Of a DNA stretch of 20,215 nucleotides, positions 14,994-20,215 are shown piece after piece. Both the position numbers and the translations under genes were made by a program. How positions within the stretch are numbered: the stretch's first letter is position 1; each line of letters begins with the position of its first letter. A model generated the notes under the pieces. The model was not told where the DNA came from, made no database searches, and saw only the letters and a list, made by a program, of their open reading frames with translations. Where the stretch lies: the NCBI GenBank assembly GCA_031272565.1, contig JAISTN010000261.1, positions 1-20,215 of the forward strand. The letters run 5' to 3'. The stretch comes from Bifidobacteriaceae bacterium. GTDB taxonomy: Bacteria > Actinomycetota > Actinomycetes > Actinomycetales > WQXJ01.

Positions 14994-16369
14994 GCGACCA
15001 GACGTTGCCCCCGGTGGAACCCGATCCGTCACCAGGCGCTGCCGTGACGCCGGCGGCCGCCGATGTCGTGTCAACGCCTGCGGCCGAGGCCGCCGAGGCG
15101 GCATCGGGCACCGTCGCCAAACCGTCTCAGGGCCGGCCGGCCGGCCAGCCTCCCGCCGCGCCCCCACCCGGGCGCTTCCAACTGGCCCTCAAGGAAATCC
15201 TGTCCGGTTCCTGGGTCACATCGGTCCTGGCGGTGCTGCTGGCCATGGTGGTGGGGGCGGTGCTGGTGGCTGCGGCCAACCCGGATGTGCAAAGTTCCGC
15301 CTCCTACCTGTTCGCGCGGCCGTCCGATTTCTTTGGGGCCGTCTGGGAATCGGTCAAGGACGCCTACGTCGCCATGTTCCAGGGCGCGGTAGTCAACTTC
15401 CAGGGCCAGGATGCGGTCGCCTTCATCAAGCCGATCACCAACACGTTGACCCAGGCCACGCCGCTGATCTTCGCCGGCCTGGGCCTGGCGGTGGGTTTCC
15501 GGGCCGGCCTGTTCAACATTGGCGCTCAAGGCCAGATCATCCTGGGCGCCATTCCCTGCGCCTGGCTCGGTTACGCGCTGCACCTGCCGCCGGTGGTCCA
15601 CCTGCTGGTGTGCGTGCTGGGGGCCATGGCCGGCGGCGCGCTGTGGGGTTTCATCCCGGGCATCTTGAAGGCCCGCACCGGCGCCAACGAGGTCATTGTG
15701 ACGATCATGCTGAACTCAGTGGCGGCCTTCGGCGTGTCCTATCTGCTGACGTTGGACGCCTTCCAGCGGGAGGGTTCCAACAATCCGCAAACGCCGCTGA
15801 TCGACTCCACCGCCCAGTTCCCCTATATCTTTGGCGGCCGTTTCACCACCCACTTTGGCTTCATCCTGGCTCTGCTGGCGGCCGTCTTCACCTGGTGGCT
15901 GCTGGACCGCTCCACCCTGGGTTTCCGCTTCCGGGCGCTGGGTGAAAACCCGCAGGCCGCCCGCACGGCCGGCATCAACACCAACGCCTGTTTTATCTGG
16001 GTCATGGTGATTGCCGGGGGGTTGGCCGGGCTGGCCGGCGCGGCCCAAGTCCAGGGCACCTTCCACTACTTGAACTCCGGTGTGGCGGCCTCGTTTGGCT
16101 TCGACGCCATCACGGTGGCGCTGCTGGGCCGGTCCCGGCCGCTGGGTACCGTCCTGGCCGGGTTGCTGTTTGGCGGGCTCAAGGCCGCCGCGCCGATGGT
16201 CCAATCGGCCGCCGGGTCCAGCGACGTGGTGCTGGTGCTGCAATCCGTCATTGTCCTGCTGATCGCCGCGCCACCCCTGATCCGGGCCGTCTTCCGGACA
16301 CCCAACCCGGAGCGGGTGCAGGCCCTCAAACTGGCCGCCGCGGCCGGCCCGGGGGAGGTGGCGGCATGA
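14990..16369 (+). CDS. nupB: Nucleoside ABC transporter permease 1
   Basis: The 459-aa membrane protein belongs to the branched-chain/sugar permease fold (BPD_transp_2). About nine hydrophobic segments are visible (near 75-95, 153-170, 178-195, 200-225, 235-255, 286-304, 331-353, 370-400 and 411-432). FNIGAQGQIILGA (175-187) and the coupling-loop region around RALGENPQAARTAGIN (315-330) are family hallmarks. The first ~60 residues are a Pro/Ala/Glu-rich, apparently disordered cytoplasmic extension; family members usually begin close to the first membrane helix. The start is fixed by the ATGA overlap with the ATPase gene and by GGGGGAGG (14976-14983) upstream. The gene ends in another ATGA overlap with permease 2, so ATPase and permeases are made together. 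Confidence 0.9.
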   Translation: MSDQTLPPVEPDPSPGAAVTPAAADVVSTPAAEAAEAASGTVAKPSQGRPAGQPPAAPPPGRFQLALKEILSGSWVTSVLAVLLAMVVGAVLVAAANPDVQSSASYLFARPSDFFGAVWESVKDAYVAMFQGAVVNFQGQDAVAFIKPITNTLTQATPLIFAGLGLAVGFRAGLFNIGAQGQIILGAIPCAWLGYALHLPPVVHLLVCVLGAMAGGALWGFIPGILKARTGANEVIVTIMLNSVAAFGVSYLLTLDAFQREGSNNPQTPLIDSTAQFPYIFGGRFTTHFGFILALLAAVFTWWLLDRSTLGFRFRALGENPQAARTAGINTNACFIWVMVIAGGLAGLAGAAQVQGTFHYLNSGVAASFGFDAITVALLGRSRPLGTVLAGLLFGGLKAAAPMVQSAAGSSDVVLVLQSVIVLLIAAPPLIRAVFRTPNPERVQALKLAAAAGPGEVAA

Positions 16370-17661
16370 GCCTGACCGGACTAGCCCCAGCCCCCCAAGC
16401 GGCCGAACTGCCGTTGGCTCCCGTGCTGGAACCGAAGACCTTCAAGGCGCCCATCGCGTTGAGCGTCTTTTGGGCCGTGGCCTGCGTTTTCACTGCCGTC
16501 ACACCGGCCGGGGTGAGCACTAAGTTCGAACTGGCCCGGCCTACCGACTTCGTCAAGATCCCGGATTTCGCCGTGCCGTCCCGGCCGTCCGTGATTGTGC
16601 TTTGCCTGCTGATGTTGGCGCCGTTGGCGGCATCCTGGCGCCTGGCCAACCAGCGCCGCCGGGTGGGCCTGTGGCTACCGTCCGCGTTTGGCGTGCTGTG
16701 GGTGCTGAGCTTCATGGTCTGGGTGGTGGCCGGCAAGACGGCCACCTGGACCTTGACCATCCTGTTGGCTTCCGCCCTGTCGCTGTCCATTCCGCTGGTG
16801 TTTGGCGCCATGACCGGCCTGGTCTGTGAACGGGTCGGTGTGATCAACGTGGCCATCGAAGGCCAACTGCTAGCCGGGGCCTTCCTGGCGGCGGTGGTGG
16901 CCTCCCGGGCCTCCAACTCCTACGCCGGCCTGATCGCGGCGCCCATTGCCGGGGCTCTGGTGGGCGCCCTGCTGGCGGTCTTTGCGGTCAAGTACTGGGT
17001 GGACCACATCATTGTTGGCGTGGTGCTGAACGTGCTGGTGAGCGGGCTGACCAGCTACCTGTTCTCAACTGTCCTGACGCGCGATGCCGCCCATTGGAAC
17101 CACGCTATCCAATTGCCGGTGCTGCCCATCCCGCTGCTCAGCCGCATCCCGGTGATCGGGCCCGTGCTATTCCGCCAAACCCTGCTGGTCTACCTGATGT
17201 ATGTGGCGGTGTTGGCTCTTAACATCATGGTCTTCAAGTCCCGTTGGGGCCTGCGCTTGCGGGCCTGCGGCGAACACCCCAAGGCGGCCGACACGGTTGG
17301 CATCAGGGTCAACCGGACCCGCATCCGCAACACCATTCTGGGTGGCGCCATCGCCGGCCTGGGCGGGGCCTACTTCACGGTGGCCTCCGGGCTGGCCTTC
17401 ACCAAGGACATGAGCGCCGGCAAGGGCTTCATCGCGCTGGCCGCCATGATTCTGGGTCGCTGGAACCCCAAGGGCGCGCTGGCCGCCGCGCTGCTGTTTG
17501 GCTTTGCCGAAGAACTGGCCGTGATGCTGGGTGTCATGGCCACCCCCATACCATCGAACATCTTGAACATGACCCCGTACCTGCTGACCATTTTCGCGGT
17601 GGCCGGTTTGGTGGGCCGGGTCCGTGCCCCCGCCGCTGAGGGCACCTTCTACCGCGACTAG
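16366..17661 (+). CDS. nupC: Nucleoside ABC transporter permease 2
   Basis: The 431-aa integral membrane protein is the second half of the translocation channel. Hydrophobic segments lie at about 30-46, 75-92, 103-122, 128-150, 166-180, 188-208, 213-233, 272-290, 322-340, 368-390 and 402-417. VGVINVAIEGQLLAGA (157-172) is the conserved permease motif corresponding to FNIGAQGQ in permease 1. RLRACGEHPKAADTVGI (297-313) is the coupling segment that contacts the ATPase. ATG 16366 overlaps the permease 1 stop in ATGA, with GGGGGAGG (16350-16357) upstream inside that gene. It ends 14 nt before the cytidine deaminase gene, which links transport to catabolism on one transcript. Confidence 0.9.
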   Translation: MSLTGLAPAPQAAELPLAPVLEPKTFKAPIALSVFWAVACVFTAVTPAGVSTKFELARPTDFVKIPDFAVPSRPSVIVLCLLMLAPLAASWRLANQRRRVGLWLPSAFGVLWVLSFMVWVVAGKTATWTLTILLASALSLSIPLVFGAMTGLVCERVGVINVAIEGQLLAGAFLAAVVASRASNSYAGLIAAPIAGALVGALLAVFAVKYWVDHIIVGVVLNVLVSGLTSYLFSTVLTRDAAHWNHAIQLPVLPIPLLSRIPVIGPVLFRQTLLVYLMYVAVLALNIMVFKSRWGLRLRACGEHPKAADTVGIRVNRTRIRNTILGGAIAGLGGAYFTVASGLAFTKDMSAGKGFIALAAMILGRWNPKGALAAALLFGFAEELAVMLGVMATPIPSNILNMTPYLLTIFAVAGLVGRVRAPAAEGTFYRD

Positions 17662-17675
17662 AACTGGAGACGCCG

Positions 17676-18100
17676 ATGAGCCGTACCGCCATTGAACTGG
17701 ATTGGGAACGCTTGACCAACCAGGCCGCTGCCGCCACGGCCTACGCCTACGTGCCCTATTCGCACTATCCGGTGGGGGCGGCCGCCATCGCGGCCGATGG
17801 CCGCCTGTTGATGGGCGCCAATGTTGAAAACGCCAGTTACGGCCTGACGCTGTGCGCGGAGTGTTCGCTGGTCAGCCAGTTGATCATGACCGGCGGCGGG
17901 CGCCTCACCCACTTTGTCTGTGTGGATGGCAACGGCTCGGTGATGGCGCCGTGTGGCCGCTGCCGGCAGTTGCTGTGGGAGCACGGCGGGCCGCACCTGC
18001 GGATCTTGACGCCCACCGGCGAATCGACTTTGGGCCACCTGTTGCCGGAGCCTTGGGGCTTGGATGACTTGAAGCGCGGCCCGGCCTGGGGGGAGAACTG

Positions 18101-18101
<1 letters not shown>
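17676..18101 (+). CDS. cdd: Cytidine deaminase
   Basis: The 141-aa zinc enzyme hydrolyses cytidine and deoxycytidine to uridine and deoxyuridine. The substrate-binding N49/E51 pair in NVENASYG, the C-A-E motif (zinc ligand C60, catalytic E62) and P-C-G-R-C (zinc ligands C93 and C96) are all present. VPYSHYPVGAA (26-36) is the typical N-terminal strand. The length is that of the small, tetrameric, three-cysteine class. GGAGA (17666-17670) precedes the ATG. The stop shares one base with the start of the phosphorylase gene (TGATG), so translation is coupled. The product feeds pyrimidine nucleosides to the next enzyme. Confidence 0.95.
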
Positions 18102-19599
<1,498 letters not shown>

Positions 19600-19603
<4 letters not shown>

Positions 19604-20215
19604 CTACGCCCGCCGGTCTGCCCACCAGGGCTCAAGTGGCCCAGATGGTGGACCACACGTTGCTCAAGCCGGAGGCGACCCCGGCCGATGTCGCCGCCCT
19701 GGTCCGCCAGGGTCTGGACCTGGGGGTGTACTCGGTTTGTGTCTCACCGTCCCTGCTGCCGCTGGAGGCTCACGGCCTGAAAACGGCCGTGGTCTGCGGT
19801 TTCCCATCCGGGGCGCACACCGCACCGGTCAAGGCGGCTGAGGCCGCGGGCGCGGTGGCGGCCGGCGCCGATGAGGTCGACATGGTGATCAACCTGGCCT
19901 GGGCGTTGACCGGCCAGTGGACCCTGCTGGAGGCGGAGATCGCGGCCGTCCGGGCGGCCGTGCCGGCCCCTGGGGTGCTCAAGGTCATTATCGAATCGGC
20001 GGCGCTGACGGATGACCAGATCGTGGCCGCCTGCCGGGCGGCGGAAGTGGCCGGGGCGGACTTTGTCAAGACCTCCACCGGTTTCCACCCGGCCGGCGGG
20101 GCCAGTGTGCACGCGGTGTCACTGATGGCGGCCACGGTGGGTGGACGCCTGGGTGTCAAGGCTTCCGGCGGCATCCGGGACGCGGCCACGGCGTTGGCCA
20201 TGATCGCGGCCGGCG
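19600..20215 (+). CDS. deoC: Deoxyribose-phosphate aldolase, 3' end outside the window
   Basis: The enzyme cleaves 2-deoxyribose-5-phosphate to glyceraldehyde-3-phosphate and acetaldehyde, the last step of deoxynucleoside breakdown. 205 residues are visible. The frame has no stop before the window end, and the expected full length is about 215-230 aa. [10 protein letters not shown] (18-27), SVCVSP (45-50), VVCGFPSG (64-71), EVDMVINL (92-99, D94), Schiff-base K157 in FVKTSTGF and K187 in VKASGGIR give a complete TIM-barrel active site. ATG 19600 overlaps the deoA stop (ATGA), with AAGGAGA (19587-19593) 6 nt upstream. A phosphopentomutase, needed to connect deoA and deoC, is not in the window and may lie downstream. 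Confidence 0.94.

Noticed and set aside
13845..15167. A 440-codon - strand frame opposite the ATPase gene
   Set aside because: Low-complexity His/Arg/Gln composition without motifs, opposite a well-supported gene.

Overview
The window is high-GC DNA with a strong preference for G/C at third codon positions, and every gene I can support is on the + strand. The secreted actinobacterial-type FG-GAP repeat proteins, the TANNNT-type -10 boxes, the PhzE-like fused anthranilate synthase behind a Trp-codon leader and the Bmp-type nucleoside transporter all fit an actinomycete (Actinomycetota). I cannot fix the family or genus from the sequence alone.

Region 1 (1-3570) is exported protein territory. 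The 3' part of an Fn3 plus FG-GAP protein is followed by a secreted purple-acid-phosphatase-like metallophosphoesterase that ends in the same kind of FG-GAP module. Region 2 (3573-6431) holds a YbaK-type aminoacyl-tRNA deacylase, then a striking single-chain two-component system: a multi-TM NarL/DesK-type histidine kinase joined in frame to a complete REC-LuxR response regulator. Region 3 (6567-10003) returns to exported proteins: a small secreted protein with two Ig-like repeats and a second phosphoesterase paralogue, whose C-terminal module is five BACON-like repeats instead of FG-GAP.

Region 4 (10104-12110) is a tryptophan-controlled unit. A 13-codon leader peptide with tandem Trp codons and no visible Shine-Dalgarno precedes a textbook 1:2 / 2:3 / 3:4 attenuator with a T6 terminator, then a fused glutamine-dependent anthranilate synthase of the PhzE sequence type. 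Region 5 (12190-20215) is a nucleoside uptake and salvage operon: Bmp lipoprotein, double-NBD ATPase, two permeases, cytidine deaminase, pyrimidine-nucleoside phosphorylase and deoxyribose-phosphate aldolase (cut by the window end). Most of its junctions are ATGA-type overlaps. The logic is import of nucleosides, deamination of cytidine to uridine, phosphorolysis to base plus (deoxy)ribose-1-phosphate, and aldol cleavage of deoxyribose-5-phosphate into central metabolism.

The most interesting items are the kinase-regulator fusion with a possible internal start for a free regulator, the compact Trp attenuator in front of a PhzE-type enzyme, the swap of C-terminal modules between two phosphoesterase paralogues together with an abrupt codon-usage change at one module boundary, and a 15-bp hairpin separating the lipoprotein gene from the rest of its transporter.
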